Shown piece after piece: positions 12,329 through 24,365 of a stretch of DNA of 64,000 bases. Made by a program: the position numbers and the translations under genes. How positions within the stretch are numbered: the stretch's first letter is position 1; every line of letters starts with the position of its first letter. This stretch comes from Brachyhypopomus gauderio (lineage: Eukaryota; Chordata; Actinopteri; Gymnotiformes; Hypopomidae). Location: assembly GCF_052324685.1 (NCBI RefSeq), contig NC_135219.1, positions 22,475,316 to 22,539,315 of the forward strand. Reading direction: 5' to 3'. The notes under the pieces are model-generated. The model did no database searches. It worked only from the letters and a program-made list of their open reading frames with translations, and was not told the origin of the DNA.

Positions 12329-12440
12329 GCCTGCAGCAAATTCTGAAAATACTAATGAATATGGCCTGCAGCAAATTCTGAAAATACTATTGAATATGGC
12401 CTGCAGCAAATTCTGAAAATACTATTGAATATGGCCTGCA
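12329..12440. repeat. 35-bp tandem repeat, about three copies
   Basis: The unit contains GCCTGCAGCAAATTCTGAAA. Copies start at 12329, 12364 and 12399, with a partial copy at 12434: an exact 35-base period. Confidence 0.5.
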
Positions 12441-12449
12441 TAAGGAGCA

Positions 12450-13663
12450 TGAGCTCAACTCTGCCTGGCCTAATGGGATGCAAATGACCCCAGCACTGCC
12501 ATTTGGCACTCTCTGCTAGAAGGAGTCGTATGAAAATGCTGGTAGTTGCAGTGTTAAAAGATTACAGTACCTTTAACAGTCACTACTACGACAAATTAAC
12601 AGAATTGTTGTGCATTTGTCAACGTACCAGAGGTGTCACACGTCGAAAAGGCTCTGACAATACGGCTTTTAGCAACGGCAAACATCAACTACGGAATAGA
12701 ATAGAAAAACCGGTAACGTCTAAACAAATGCTTACCAATTGCTGCAGCGCTTCAACAGCTACTTGCAAGGAGCCCCTTTCCTGCTCAGAAGAAAGATTGA
12801 AATGTGGCCAAGACAGGCCAAGATGGTGGTTTTATATTGTGAGTTCTCGAGGACCCTTAGGTATCCTGATGAGGCGCCTATTCAAAACATCAACGAGTGT
12901 ATCAAAATAAGAGTTCACTGTCACGTCAAACGTTTGTTTGTTTTTGTTTCTGTTGCATGTTTTATGTGTTGTAGTGTGATCACTGTTTTCAGAGTGTTTG
13001 TCTGTATATCTTACCTTGTAGGGACTTCTGCAAGTAAGGGCCAGAATAAATGGCATGTAGACATTTGTAATTAAACATTACATGCATCATACAAGTGATT
13101 CAAATAAAATAAGTATATATTATATACATATAATATATACATATACAAATGATATATACTATATAATATATATTATATACATATATACAAGGCAAGGCAA
13201 AGTTTTTGCAGATGTTGGATGGGAGGACTTGGCAGTTTGGAAGGGTAAGTCCAGTGTGGATTAATACATATTTAGGTGTTCTTTAGGACTTTTAATTTTA
13301 ACTTATTAAATTGTAACCTTGCTAATTGGGAAGATACATGGAGACATGTTCCAGAGAAGCTCCATGGAGTACTCATTGTGCAAGTTTCAGTGTGACAAAA
13401 CTTCACATGCTTCACTCTGCTTGTACCCCGAACATGACTGCCGTTTGTGCAGATGGCAACAGAAAACTCTATAGGTTTTGACAGTCAGCAGGGTAAAACT
13501 GCTTTATGCATAATAAATGTATGTAAAATGTATGCAACTGTAGGTATCGGGGGCGGACTGGCATACATTACTACCAGGGATTTCCCCGGTGGGCCAAGGG
13601 GAAGTATTGTTTCCATTCTAATGGGAGGTAAAAGTTAATATGTTTTACAAAACCCCTTAACCT
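12450..13663. other. Intergenic, no gene recognised
   Basis: Open frames at 12503-12910 and 12739-13074 show no family motif. 13100-13195 is an AT-rich palindromic stretch. 13545-13605 resembles one end of the hAT MITE seen at 45957, with GGGGGCGGACTGGC and GGTGGGCCAA. Confidence 0.5.
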
Positions 13664-14535
13664 GGGGGGTATTCCACGAAGCGAGCTAACTCAGTAAGCC
13701 GGGCTTTTTAAGACAAGCCTGGCTCATTTTGCTCAAATTCGGTTCCACGAAAGAGGCTAGACTTGAGCCTCGCTCAGTTACTACAGCAACATATACGTTT
13801 GAACTAACCTGCTCCGTACCAGGCTAGAGTTGAAGCTTAGCTTAGCGGGACCGCTTCTATTGGCTCAGCAGCGTGATGTCAGTCTCGCCATCCGGGAAAC
13901 AAAATTGAGGAACAAGGTTCCGCTGCAATTCTATCCATTAAATTGCTGTGGATGTAGCATATCATATCATATATTTTTATACATTTAATGGAGTACTGTA
14001 ATTATTAGTTTGGAATGATTGCAGGTCATTATTATCAAAATGTAATAATTATATTTCCAAATGCAATTTATATTTCGATCTTCAGAGTACATATTCATTG
14101 TTAATCAGCGAGGTTTTTGCACATTTTAATGTATTGGTTTAATCTTAACAAATTCAGGTCAGTGTAAAATGGAATACAGTGTCTAATCGCAGTTATGGTC
14201 AACAAACATACATTAGCATAAACACTATATCACAAAAATACAATTCTTTGTACCTGAGTATTAATAATAACTGAGTAATTTAGGTGAAGATACTTTTAGG
14301 TATATATTTATCCCCACACTTCCTCTTTTGTGTTCAAATTACAAGCAAATCATATCACTCCGCAATTCACATATGTTCAGTATAAATAATGTAAATGTGT
14401 GGTTAACTTAATGGTGCAAAAAGGAAATTGATACAGACAACTACCTTACCAAGATTTTCATACAGGTGATACAAATAATCCAAAATGTATGCTATAAAAG
14501 AACAGCTAACAGTGAAGGCTGAAGGCTGATTGACC

Positions 14536-15796
14536 ATGGCATGCCCATTTGTAGAAAATCCAGTAGATGAGGGAGCGTGTATAGTGCACAGAGCATTCAT
14601 GCTACCAGCTCCAAGGTCATTCCAGGACAGGACAGATCCACTGGGCTTTCCGGATGACTACTTATTTGAGCACTACAGGTTCAGAAGACACAGTATTATA
14701 TATCTTTGTAAATTACTGGGGCCATATATTGAGAAGAACACTAGACGTAGTAGAGCTCTTACCAAACCCCAAACAGTCTGTATCGCTTTGCACTTCTTTG
14801 CCAGCGGCGCATTTCTGTACAGCGTTGGGTATGCAGAACATCTTAGTAAGGCGACGGTCTGCTGCGAAATTCGATAGGTTTGTCTTGCGCTTAAGCGTTT
14901 CCTTAATATATTCATTAAATTCCCTGGTCACAGAGGCATCCTTCCCATAAAAGAAGCTTTTTCAGAACAGCAGTAACTTGGAGTTAAATTTATATGACTT
15001 TAAAAGAGACTCTTATCCAGAGCACTTACCGAAGTGCTCTGTATTCATCTTGATCAACTATTTCATGCTAAAATTCATTCAATTCAAAACAAATTGAATT
15101 CTCCAGGATTTCCAAATGTCATTGGTGCTATAGACTGCACTCACATCAGGATAAAGGCTCCATCTGGACCCATGGAGGCAGACTATGTGAACTGAAAATC
15201 ATTTCACAGCATCAATGTACAGGTACATGCAAGTTTTGCCCACCCAACAGAAATTGTAAAGCATGTCGCTCCATGGGTTTGAACAACTTTCACCCTTTGT
15301 CACTTTTGCCATTGTTCTAGATGGTTTGCACCAGCCAATTTCTATTCTCCAACATTGAAGCAAAATGGCCCGGCTCGGTGCACAATATTTCGTGCCTCCT
15401 CACTGGCACAGAGGTTTGCCGAAGGTAAGAATACTCCAACCACACAAAATAGTGCAGATTTGGCCTCAGTGTTTAACTCTACTCCTTATAATTGTAGGTG
15501 CTTTTCCTGGCTTACTGCTTGGGGATAGGGGTTACCCCTGCCAACCTTTTCTCCTTACCCCATATGCAGACTCTACAACAGATGCCGAGAGGAGGTTCAA
15601 TCGTGCACATTCAAAGACAAGGGCATGCATTGAGATGGCATTTGGACAGTTAAAGAGCAGATTTAACTGCTTGCGCCATCTCAGAGTGACCCCTGAGAGA
15701 GCCTGTGACATTAAAGCAGCCTGTGCAGTTTTGCACAAGGTGGCAATACTGCAAAAAGGAGTAATGCCAAGAGTGCAGTTGGACTCTCCTGTCTGA
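14536..15796 (+). pseudogene. Harbinger transposase (HARBI1-like), frameshifted
   Basis: The DDE nuclease of PIF/Harbinger elements. It starts MACPFVENPVDEGA and has YLCKLLGPYIEKNTRR and SVGYAEHLSKATVC. The DDE residues are still visible: GAIDCTHIRIK near 15130, LLGDRGYPCQPF near 15520 and CIEMAFGQLKSRF near 15630. The frame changes several times between 14875 and 15480. One codon in the central domain, where the family has NRKSFHS, has become a stop (AACTGAAAATC near 15190). About 350 residues is normal, and the pieces add up to that, so it is a full-length but decayed copy. Confidence 0.5.
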
Positions 15797-15986
15797 CCCC
15801 TGGATACCTCCCGGACTCTGCCCTCGCCTCTCGACCCTGGACCGCACTGACCACCGCTCCCACGCTACTGCTCTGCACCTGCCATACGTCACTGTGCTCA
15901 TCGTGTGGCTAGTTACACAGAGTTATCCTAATAAAGATCGTGTTATTCCGCATCAGGATCCCTCTCAGCGTGTTCTATACGTTACA
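15791..15986 (+). mobile_element. Possible Ty3/Gypsy-type LTR fragment
   Basis: About 196 bp begins TGTCTGACCCC and ends ACGTTACA, with a CT-rich leader and a CTAATAAAG poly(A)-type signal, as in fish Gypsy LTRs. No target duplication was found, so it is treated as an old broken fossil inside the Harbinger element. Moderate to low confidence. Confidence 0.5.
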
Positions 15987-16334
15987 AAGACAGAAGTGTT
16001 ACCGCCCGGTCTAGGTCAGACGGTAACAGCGAATTAATGTTGGAGTGATTGAGGAGTGAAATATAAAGGGGAACCGACAACACGTTCAATAACATGTATT
16101 TGGACCACATGAAAATGCAGAAAATGCAAGATGTAACAAGCATTGGCTTAGCACCACTGACTTCAGGTAGGCCACGCTGAAAACGGGAAAAGAAAACTAC
16201 CTGGTGCTAAGCGACTTCTTTTAAACTTACACAACAACAACCAAGAAAATAAAAGAGAACACTACATAACAAACACAACTACGCAAAAACAGAAACACAG
16301 TCCACCACACACACACACAAGAACAAGGGGCAGT

Positions 16335-17380
16335 CTAACAAGTCTCGATTACGGTTAGCAGATGTGTATATATATCCAAAGTCATCCCCAAAACAGGGAG
16401 ATCAAACGAGGAGAGCCTGCCACTCTCTCCTGCCGTCTTCACCCCCAGGAAGCCTTTTGTAGCTGTGGACTGGGACTGACTTGTCAGGCACCACCCAGAA
16501 CCATGTGACCCCATCATCCCGGGCGCACCTGAAAGAGATTACAACACAACACACATTCCACAGCACATCACGCTCCCTCGGGAGAACAGCACAATCACAC
16601 AGCAACAACTCATCACGCTCCCGTAAGAGAATAGTACAATGTGTACAGTAATAACTCATCTCGCTCCTGCAAGAGAATAGTACATATCAGGGTACATATC
16701 AGGACCTAACAGAAGTATAGTCAAGATTGAGAAGTATTTATTCATGTTGAACTGCATAACTACTACTCACTTGTTCTCTTGTAGAGGTGTGAGCTCTGGA
16801 CATGGAGGTCTGAGGGTCTTCTCTCTGTTCTTCCATTTCCTTTAAACACAACACAAATCATGAGATCACACAGCACATTAACAGACAGATACATAGACAC
16901 ACACGACTTACAGCTGGCCTTTCTGAACAGGCAGAAATTTCTTTCTGGTTGCTAAAATATTTTATACAGTTATTTAAAATGGTGTTTTACCTTTTCCTGC
17001 ATATTGGACTAATCAACTGTACTTACCATTCTGGAGTATATTTTTATATTTCACCTTGACCTGCTGCCACGTTCTCTTAACCCCGCTTATGTTACTTCTA
17101 AATCAGGAAATTATTAAATAACATTATTAATTTACTATAACACTTTTAAAATGCCAATGAATGGATTAAATTATATGCTCACGCATTTAGTCTGTCTGCA
17201 ATATTTTGCCAGACAGCTTCTCTGACTTTATGAAAACAGGACGTGTTGCCATTCTTCGTAATAATGTATTTATATTCCTCATACAGACGTATAAGTAGCT
17301 CATGTTCAGCAGAAGAAGCAAAAAAGCTGCTCGTTCCTTCAGCTCTTTCGACATTTTCTTGCCTTTTCGAATATCGATTA
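16335..17380 (-). pseudogene. Harbinger Myb/SANT DNA-binding gene
   Basis: The second protein of Harbinger elements, which brings the nuclease to the element ends. The exon at about 17380-17183 encodes SSAEHELLIRLYEEYKYIIT and then REAVWQNIADRLNA, with a GC|GTGAGC donor. The exon at 17097-17027 continues GVKRTWQQVKVKYKNILQ with a good GTAAGT donor. Together these are a recognisable SANT/MADF-like trihelix. A third exon near 16840-16786 and tail coding near 16335-16520 are less certain. The SANT frame lacks an obvious ATG at its start (an ATG at 17354 is in another frame), so the gene is probably slightly decayed. Confidence 0.5.
16545..16680. repeat. Short degenerate tandem repeat in the Harbinger element
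   Basis: Three copies of a unit with CTCATC(A/T)CGCTCC and GAGAA(C/T)AG(C/T)ACA, spaced by roughly 55-60 bases. Confidence 0.5.
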
Positions 17381-17575
17381 GTGAGGCTGTGTAAATACTG
17401 TGTGCACGCGCATGATCGCCGATTACAAAAGCCTGGCTTGAATTAGCGGGAACAGGTTGCGTCTGGATTTCGTTAGTGGAACGGAACTAGACGGAAGTGA
17501 ACTGTTTGGTTAACTCAAGCGAGGCTCACTCTAATAAGCGCCGCTTTCATAAGCTCGCTTCGTGGAACAGCCCCC

Positions 17576-18168
17576 TGTTCTTTGACCATCATGTGTGTTT
17601 ATTTTTTCAGGTGAGGGAATGTGGGATTTACTGTTGAGGTTCAAAGATACCTGACTGACCCAATAGTTCCACGGTTTATCTCCACCTCTATCAGCTTGCA
17701 CTGGAATTTTTATGTACACCAGTCTCCTCAGTGCTGTGTGAGGCTTGAAAAATTGTGTCCCAGCACAGTGGAACAAATCCTCTTTTTGAATAAAAACTGA
17801 AAACAAAGATGCTAATGTCCACAATCACTAAAATCACTAATAAATCAAACTTGTTTTTCCACAAGCACTTTTGTTATTTTTACATCCATACATAAACATT
17901 CACGATATACGTATACATATTAAAAAATGTGATTAATTTTAAAAAGTGTAAAAATAAGAACCCAAACCAGCTAGATATATAAGAAACAACAAATCACAAC
18001 AAACCAAACAGATTTCCTTTATTGACTTATTGACAAAACGTGAAAAACTTTAATGAAACAATATGGAGTTAAAGGCTAAAAATGAATAAATAAAAGACGC
18101 TGCTTTCACTGTCCACCAGATGGCGATAATGTCCACTGCTTCATGAAGTTAACCTTTTTCCGGTACAA
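17576..18168. other. Intergenic, no gene recognised
   Basis: AT-rich with no coding signal. 18114-18130 reads CCACCAGATGGCGATAA, a good match to the CTCF core, just outside the ISL2EU element. Confidence 0.5.
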
Positions 18169-19889
18169 TGGCCTAGGTGCACGCACCACTTCCTCGTTGG
18201 TGTCAGGATGCTACCGTATTTCCGGTTGGTATGCGGAAGTGTCGATGTCATGGCCGAGTCTAAATTCACAAGGTGCCTGTTGGAGTTCCCGAAATTTACC
18301 ATCAACGATGTGCGTCGTATTGTCAGAGCATCAAGTACAACGACACAGAGTCAACTTGAAAAGGGTTTCAAGTTCTACGTTTCATCCTACCTCTGCAATT
18401 TTGAAGGTAAGTGGCCGACGCTAGTTAGCTAGCTAGCCTGAGGTGGCAGTCTAATGAAGTGATGTTGTTTTTAGTAACGAACCAACCTGTCCTAGTACTA
18501 GAAATGCCTTTTTAAAACATGTTTGTATTTCTGATGGAAGTATCAGGCAAAAGTAAGGCTAACGAGATAACAGTGAGGGCTCACTGCTACAGATCTATGA
18601 AGAAAACAGATACGCCACACCAGCTGAGAGTAGGACTGGTTAAAATGACACGAGTTCTGTTCAGTGTCACGTTCAAAGTTCTGTTGAACAAGTTCAAAAG
18701 TGAGTTCAACACAAGTTCAATCTTTTATCCTTGCTCTTACTTCACGTAAGCTGTGATAACCATAGGCATTGGTTTTCAAAGCTTACAATGGTAGCCAAAT
18801 GCAGAGTAGCTGAGTGGGAATCATTAGCAGTCTATTTTGCCTATAGTAAACAAATGGGAGTTTATTTTACAGTTCGAGCTATTGTTATCTACCTCTATGA
18901 CTCAAAAGCAGAATATAGTCCACCTCAGCTATTCTTCAAACTGCATTTTCTAAAATCTGTCAATCTGTCTTTCAAATCTTTCATCTTAACTTCTTTATTA
19001 ACATATGGCTGCAACACTTACACCTATTAACATATTCTGATAACACTCTTCAAGAAGCAGTTGAAGTAAAACCTGCACTGTTCTGTTGTTGGTGGTGGAA
19101 ACAACAAAATAATATAAATATAAGTAGGCCTGTTTCACTCCTATGTGTAAGCATTTCATCTGGAGTGAAAATGAAGTTTAAATCTAAAATATATTTAGTT
19201 TATAGTTGCTCACTGAACTAGTAGATTGAAACATGCACAACACTGTAGAATAGAAAGACAGTATAGCCAAGTGTTTTAAGAGTGATGCAAAACAGCACAA
19301 ACATTACATGAGACAATAGACAAGTGACATTCACCACTACCAACATGATGGGACAGATATTGCGCCTATTGACATTGCTGAAGTCTTCTTTTCAAGATAT
19401 TAAATATTGCCTCTTGTGTATTTCAGATGACATTACGTGATTCAATGCCAGTTGTGCTCATTAAGAGCAACTGCTCTTGTGTTGCTAGTTGCGGAATCTG
19501 CAAACACTTGGTTGCATTGCTTTTCCAGACTGCTCATTATTCTGAATCTGGCATGTCTGTCGTCCCTCCTGTCCTTTCATGCACACAGACAGAACAGAAG
19601 TGGCATAAACCACCAACAATGGTTTGTCTTATTTCATTATTTAATGTTAGTTAATGTATCACAGTCACTTTACTAACACCATCTTTTAAATTAATAGGGG
19701 GTGAAGCCTGGACCCGTGGATGCCATGGTTGTCCTAAAGCCAAAACCAGGTGCTACTACAGCCAGTGGAGTTAGGTATGTAGTACCAAATTTAATAGGCA
19801 GATTACAGTGTGTGGTTAAAAATATATATGCTTTTGATCATCTGATAAGACGATCTGATCTGTTCTCTTCAAAATTTAATTTAGCTTTG

Positions 19890-20405
19890 TTGTACTTCAG
19901 ATTAGTGTTGTCAAAAAAATTGATATATCGATACGTATCGATACTGAACATTCTGAAACGGTACAATACTCGTTTCCCTTAAGTATCGATTCTTTTTACA
20001 TAAAATGCGCTTTCGTTTGACCCACCCAAGCTGCCGTAATGCACAGGACAGTTTGTAATGCTAATATGGCAGCTTAAGCAAACGCAGTGCTGTTGGATTC
20101 GAAGCAGATACAGATGGAAAACTGAAGGACTTGAACAAGCCCGTTTGCAAGCGGTGCTTTTGGAACATTTCAACGAAGGGCGCTAAAGCCTGGTTGAGTG
20201 ACCATAGCGCTCGACTCCGCGCGCACCTCGTGCGAACCTCCGCGAGCGGTGGAGGCTTTATACTTTCCGCTTTGCAGTGTTGTCCGAAACTATATGTGGT
20301 AGTATAAAAGAAACACCCCTCAAAACAGGGGAATGAACACTTACCTGACGAATTTTAATGCTGCTTTGTGTTTCAGGTTTGAAAAGTGCTGCAATTTAGG
20401 CTAAA
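19890..20405 (+). mobile_element. hAT-like non-autonomous repeat
   Basis: Starts with TTAGTGTTGTCAAAAAAATT followed by a self-complementary TATCGATACGTATCGATAC stretch, a terminal signature common in fish hAT repeats. It lies immediately before the foldback element. The right end and target duplication were not resolved. Confidence 0.5.
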
Positions 20406-20407
20406 GT

Positions 20408-21417
20408 ACTTGAAAATGTTGAAATTGTAACTACTTCATTTCACAACAAATATCTGTCTGACTGAACAGTTTTCATGTATTACATTAACAAATACGAGCC
20501 TCTTGTAATTCCAGGATGAAACATGAGAGAACGTGAAGACGTTAAGATTGGGCGTTTTGAAAATAAACAACCATTAAATAATGTGATTAAAAGCGCAATA
20601 TTTCGAATCATTTCGAGTATATGTATAAATATTTAACTTAATTAAGTTTAACGTGCTGGGAAATATTGGTACAAGCGCTTGAATTGAACCCTGCAAACAT
20701 GACTTTGTTCATTGCGCTGAGGCGCGGCGCGTGCGAAGTTACAAAATTCGAGAGGTGCACGACCTCGCGTGCGCCGTGCTTCAGCGCGATGAACAAAGTC
20801 ATGTTTGCAGGGTTCATACACCTTGTGGAATTCAAACACTTGTATGTCACTTTCAAGGTCCATTTCAATATTTCCCAGCACGAGCAAAGACACTTTGTCA
20901 GATGTTCAAAAGACGTCCACTGAAAAGCCAGAATGAAAGTTTTAGCGACGTCTTTTTTAAACGTCTATTACTGCCGTTCAGTTGCAGTTTTTGCACGTCC
21001 TGACATCCAATAAAGGTCCTAGTCAAACGTTCAGATAGAAAACTCGTCATAGACGTTCATGTTAAGTTAAAAGGTTAAGGTCCTAGTCACACTGTCAGAT
21101 TTTGAACGTCCACCAGACATGCAAAAAAGGGTCTGGACTGACCGACGTGATACAGACTTGATTTTAACGTCTTTCTGACGTCGCATGTTTGTTGGGATAA
21201 GTTAAATATTTATACATGTACTTGAAATTATTCGCTTTATCATCACATTATTTAATGGTTGTTTATTTTCAAAACACCCAATCGTAACGTCTTCACGTTC
21301 TCTCATGTTTCATCCTGGAATTGCAAGATGCTCGTATTTGTTAACACAAAATAACTGTTCAGTCAGACAGATATTTGTTGTGAAATGAAGTTACAATTTC
21401 AAGCATTTTCCAACACC
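20408..21417. repeat. About 1 kb foldback (long inverted repeat) element
   Basis: Outer arms 20408-20640 and about 21190-21415 are inverted copies: TTGAAATTGTAAC at the left is mirrored by GTTACAATTTCAAG at the right, and ATGAAACATGAGAGAACGTG is mirrored by CACGTTCTCTCATGTTTCAT. Inside is a second inverted pair, about 20650-20735 and 20765-20885, sharing GCAAACATGACTTTGTTCAT. The segment between about 20900 and 21190 is unpaired. It sits inside the YqaJ exon. Confidence 0.5.
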
Positions 21418-22292
21418 TTTTGTGGCCTTGTCACAGTCACACCTTATTGAAGAGGCACCAAGATCCAAAAGTGCTACACCTGAGTGGCATTCACTTAGGA
21501 GAGAAAGAGTAACTGCCTCACATTTCAGAGAGGTGAGCCACGTTAGAGGTCCAGGTGCTGCAGAAAGGATAATCCGAGGGACACGACAAACAGCACATGT
21601 GAAGAGGGGACTTGAAATGGAAACAGAGGCCTTAAAGGACTGTGCAGTTCTGAAAAACTTGAACTTAACCAAGTGTGGGCTAGTGATTCATCCAGATGCC
21701 TCTTGGCTGGGTGCATCACCTGATGGACTTGTATATGACCCACTTGAGCGTCCATCATTTGGGCTTGTTGAAATTAAGTGCCCAAATCCACAAAGCTATG
21801 TAGACTGCAAATTCCTCAAAGTGGCACAAGGCCTACACAAAATGAAGGAGAGCCATTGTTATTATTGGCAAATCCAGTTCCAGTTATTGATTACTGGTAT
21901 GCAGTGGTGTGATTTAGTTATCTGTGCCCATGATGATATCTTTATGCAGCGAGTTTACAGAGATAGCAGTGTATTAGAAGAGGTGAAAAGGAGGTGTGAC
22001 ATGTTTTTCTTTAACACTTACATGCCAAAATACCTCTCTATGCCCAAGCAATAGAAAATCATAATGAAGACATGAACTCATGAACAATTAAAACAATTTC
22101 AATTTATTCTGTCAATTGTATTACTATTGTATTTGTTTCATTTTTTACAAATACAGTAAAAGTTAAGAAATACATAATGTTGTATTGTGTTGTCAATTTT
22201 ACATATAAAAGGGAAAGCATTTTATACAATTAATCATATTGCACTGTACCTTAACATTGCAGCCAATATTTACAGACTAGCATGACCTAAAG

Positions 22293-22549
22293 CAGGGGTC
22301 GGCAACCTTTTTGACTCGGAGCCACAAAAGCAAAAATAATTGGAAATTTATTTCAGTGACGATGACATGTCACTCAAGCGAACCGAAACTAAATACCGGA
22401 CATTTGTGAAATTCCACCCGAACATTTTTTTAAGTCTCAAAAATAATATACGGTAATTAAATACTCATTAATTTTATTCAAAAGCTGAGCCGCATCAGAG
22501 GGATCAAAGAGCTGCATGCGGCTCCGGAGCCGCGGGTTGCCGACCCCTG
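22293..22549. mobile_element. hAT-type MITE inside ISL2EU copy 1
   Basis: 257 bp with perfect terminal inverted repeats CAGGGGTCGGCAACC / GGTTGCCGACCCCTG. It is flanked by ACCTAAAG and ACCTTAAAG, an 8-bp duplication with one later change. The same element sits at the same place in ISL2EU copy 2 (49454-49708). Confidence 0.5.
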
Positions 22550-22638
22550 ACCTTAAAGGGATCATTTTAAGGTTAGAGAAAAAAATAAATAAATCGCCGT
22601 AATTCACATTACATCATCTGTCTAATTCTGGATTGAGA

Positions 22639-24365
22639 TTAGCCATTGTTTGCCCAGGCTTTTACCAAGGGGCCATTTTGATAATTCACCAAAAGACAGG
22701 CAACAGTAAAAATTTGGTTTATGCTCCCTGTGATTGAAAGGGGGATCACTGTGCTGAATATTTTATGTTCTTTGACTCTGCGAATCACACGCTCAACATG
22801 GACTCTCAGTCTTGCAATGGACTGTGACGTTCTGATCTCTGACCTAGACAGTTGAGCTCTCTTTGACAGAAACGTGGGTATGTGGACTTTGCATGGAACG
22901 CAGTCTTCAACAAGGAAACCCTTGTCCACCATGATGGCCATAGATGGGTCAAGGAGGGCCACAATGCCAGACTGCTTTAAGATCTCTTTATCACTGATAG
23001 CACCTTGATAAAGAGAAGACACAAAGGTCACTGCGCCATGAGGGGCTATCCCAAGCAACCATTTGAATGTACAGTGTGATTTATAAGTGGAAAACACTTC
23101 ACTCTGAAGGAGAAGGGAATTTGGAGTTTGACATCTCAGTTCTGTGGAATCTAAAATTATTTGAGTGTCAGCGTAGTCCTGAAACACATCTGGGAGGTGA
23201 GTTTTCACAGTGTCCACATCTAACCAAACATAAACAGCTCCCAATACAGTATAAAGGAAGTTGGCCCAGGTGTTAATACGACTAACAGTTGACCGATGGA
23301 TTCTAAATCTATGGGCCAAATCCTTTTGCATCAGTCCCAATGACGGGTAGTACATGAAGAGAAAAATCTCATCAATTGCTTGAAGAACCTGGGGAAAAAA
23401 TACATTATCCTATTGTCATATTACATTATGACTATCAAAACTTCTTTTGATGTAAAGATTAATTTGAAAATGATGACATAACATGCTTTGTATGGACAAC
23501 AGGAAAACATTTACCGTTGTACTGGCAGAGTGAGGGACCTGATCAGTCTTCTCAACAGTCCGTGCGCTTGTAACCCGTATGATGATGTGGGTGGCTGGCT
23601 CTATTTGCTTCCAAAAGCCCATCAGGTGGGCATGGTTTGCAAATCTGTGGAATATAAAAGTTATATATAAAGTTATATAATCGCTATTTCATTCACAATG
23701 TATTTCAGACACCAGAGAAGGCCCATCCGTATACTGTGTCCTGCCATATTTTGTATTTACCTGGTAAAGAATCGTATGTCGTCATCAGAGGCAGAAAACC
23801 GCTCCAAACAGAACTTGCTGCGGACAGTTAAGTCTTCGATTTGTTTTCGGAGCCTTGATATCTCCTCGCGTAGCTCTTCATTTTCATTGAGGGAGAGATC
23901 AAGCGCAGCAGGCTCATTACTGACGCAGTAGTCATGTTCATGACACGGTAAGGGGTCATCATCATCATGGTCAATCTGCATCTCTGTTAGATCAGTGTTG
24001 GGTGGACGCTCTGTTCTTTCCCATACTCCAGATCATGGAGTTGGAATAGTATAGTTATTCCATTGAAATAGCACAGGAAAAGCTCCAGGTCGCAGTCGTC
24101 GTCGTCCAGCAGGAGTGGGAGGTTCGAGCAGATCAGCAGCGATAAAATGTCGCAAACACACTCGGGAAGTACTCGTGACGATAAAATGATCTCTCCTGAT
24201 CTTAACCACCCATTGTTTCTGCAGTTCTGAGTCCTTTGGAAAGGTGTGGAAGCTCAGGTAGGAATTACACCTTGTCGATGCTGTGCAGAATGGCACACAG
24301 CAGTGGTGGTTGGACCTGCTGTCTGTACGTTGTTGAAACGATACTTTTTTTTGTTTACCCGTCAT
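22639..24365 (-). pseudogene. THAP-DDE transposase of ISL2EU, one in-frame stop
   Basis: Exon 1 (24365-23761) starts MTGKQKKVSF. It encodes a THAP zinc finger (CCVPFC ... CLRHF, with QKQW and GAFP landmarks) and then a leucine-rich coiled coil (LREEISRLRKQIEDL). Exon 2 is 23644-23515, and exon 3 is 23388-22639 with a helix-turn-helix (HRFRIHRSTVSRI) and the DDE_4 nuclease. Acidic residues are visible in IILDSTELRC, AIMVDKGF and HVERVIRRVKEH. Splice phases agree throughout. One TGA near 24050 lies between TIPTP and SGVWER, probably CGA decayed to TGA. All other exons are open. An alternative upstream start would add about 25 codons. Confidence 0.5.

Larger units (their letters stand above)
13664..17575 (+). 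mobile_element. PIF/Harbinger DNA transposon with terminal inverted repeats
   Basis: The left end reads GGGGGTATTCCACGAAGCGAG. The reverse complement of the right end reads GGGGGCTGTTCCACGAAGCGAG. These are matching terminal inverted repeats about 3.9 kb apart. Inside are a HARBI1-type nuclease gene (+, 14536-15796) and a Myb/SANT gene (-, 17380 down to about 16340). This is the usual two-gene arrangement in this superfamily, where both proteins are needed for transposition. A clear 3-bp target duplication was not resolved. An LTR fragment interrupts the interior near 15791. Confidence 0.5.
18250..22054 (+). pseudogene. SWIM zinc finger / YqaJ nuclease gene of ISL2EU copy 1
   Basis: Exons: 18250-18406 (starts MAESKFTRCLLEFP), 18547-18629, 19427-19621 (SWIM finger, NCSCVASCGICKH, pattern CxC...CxH), 19698-19774, and a last exon of which only the 3' part, 21417-22054, remains. 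That part encodes a YqaJ/lambda-exonuclease fold, with catalytic residues visible in SWLGASPDGLV and VEIKCP. In other systems YqaJ nucleases resect DNA ends. A role in this transposon's mobility is inferred. About 110 codons at the start of the last exon, seen in copy 2 at 50880-50550, are replaced here by the insert at about 19890-21416, so this copy cannot make the full protein. The stop is TAG at 22052. Confidence 0.5.

Noticed and set aside
12503-12910. 135-codon frame on +
   Set aside because: No recognisable domain, no splice or promoter context, and it lies in unassigned repeat sequence.
18250-22054. YqaJ gene as a captured phage gene or host DNA-repair gene
   Set aside because: It is paired with a THAP-DDE transposase, and a second copy lies 30 kb away with the same element flanks, so a transposon gene is the simpler reading.
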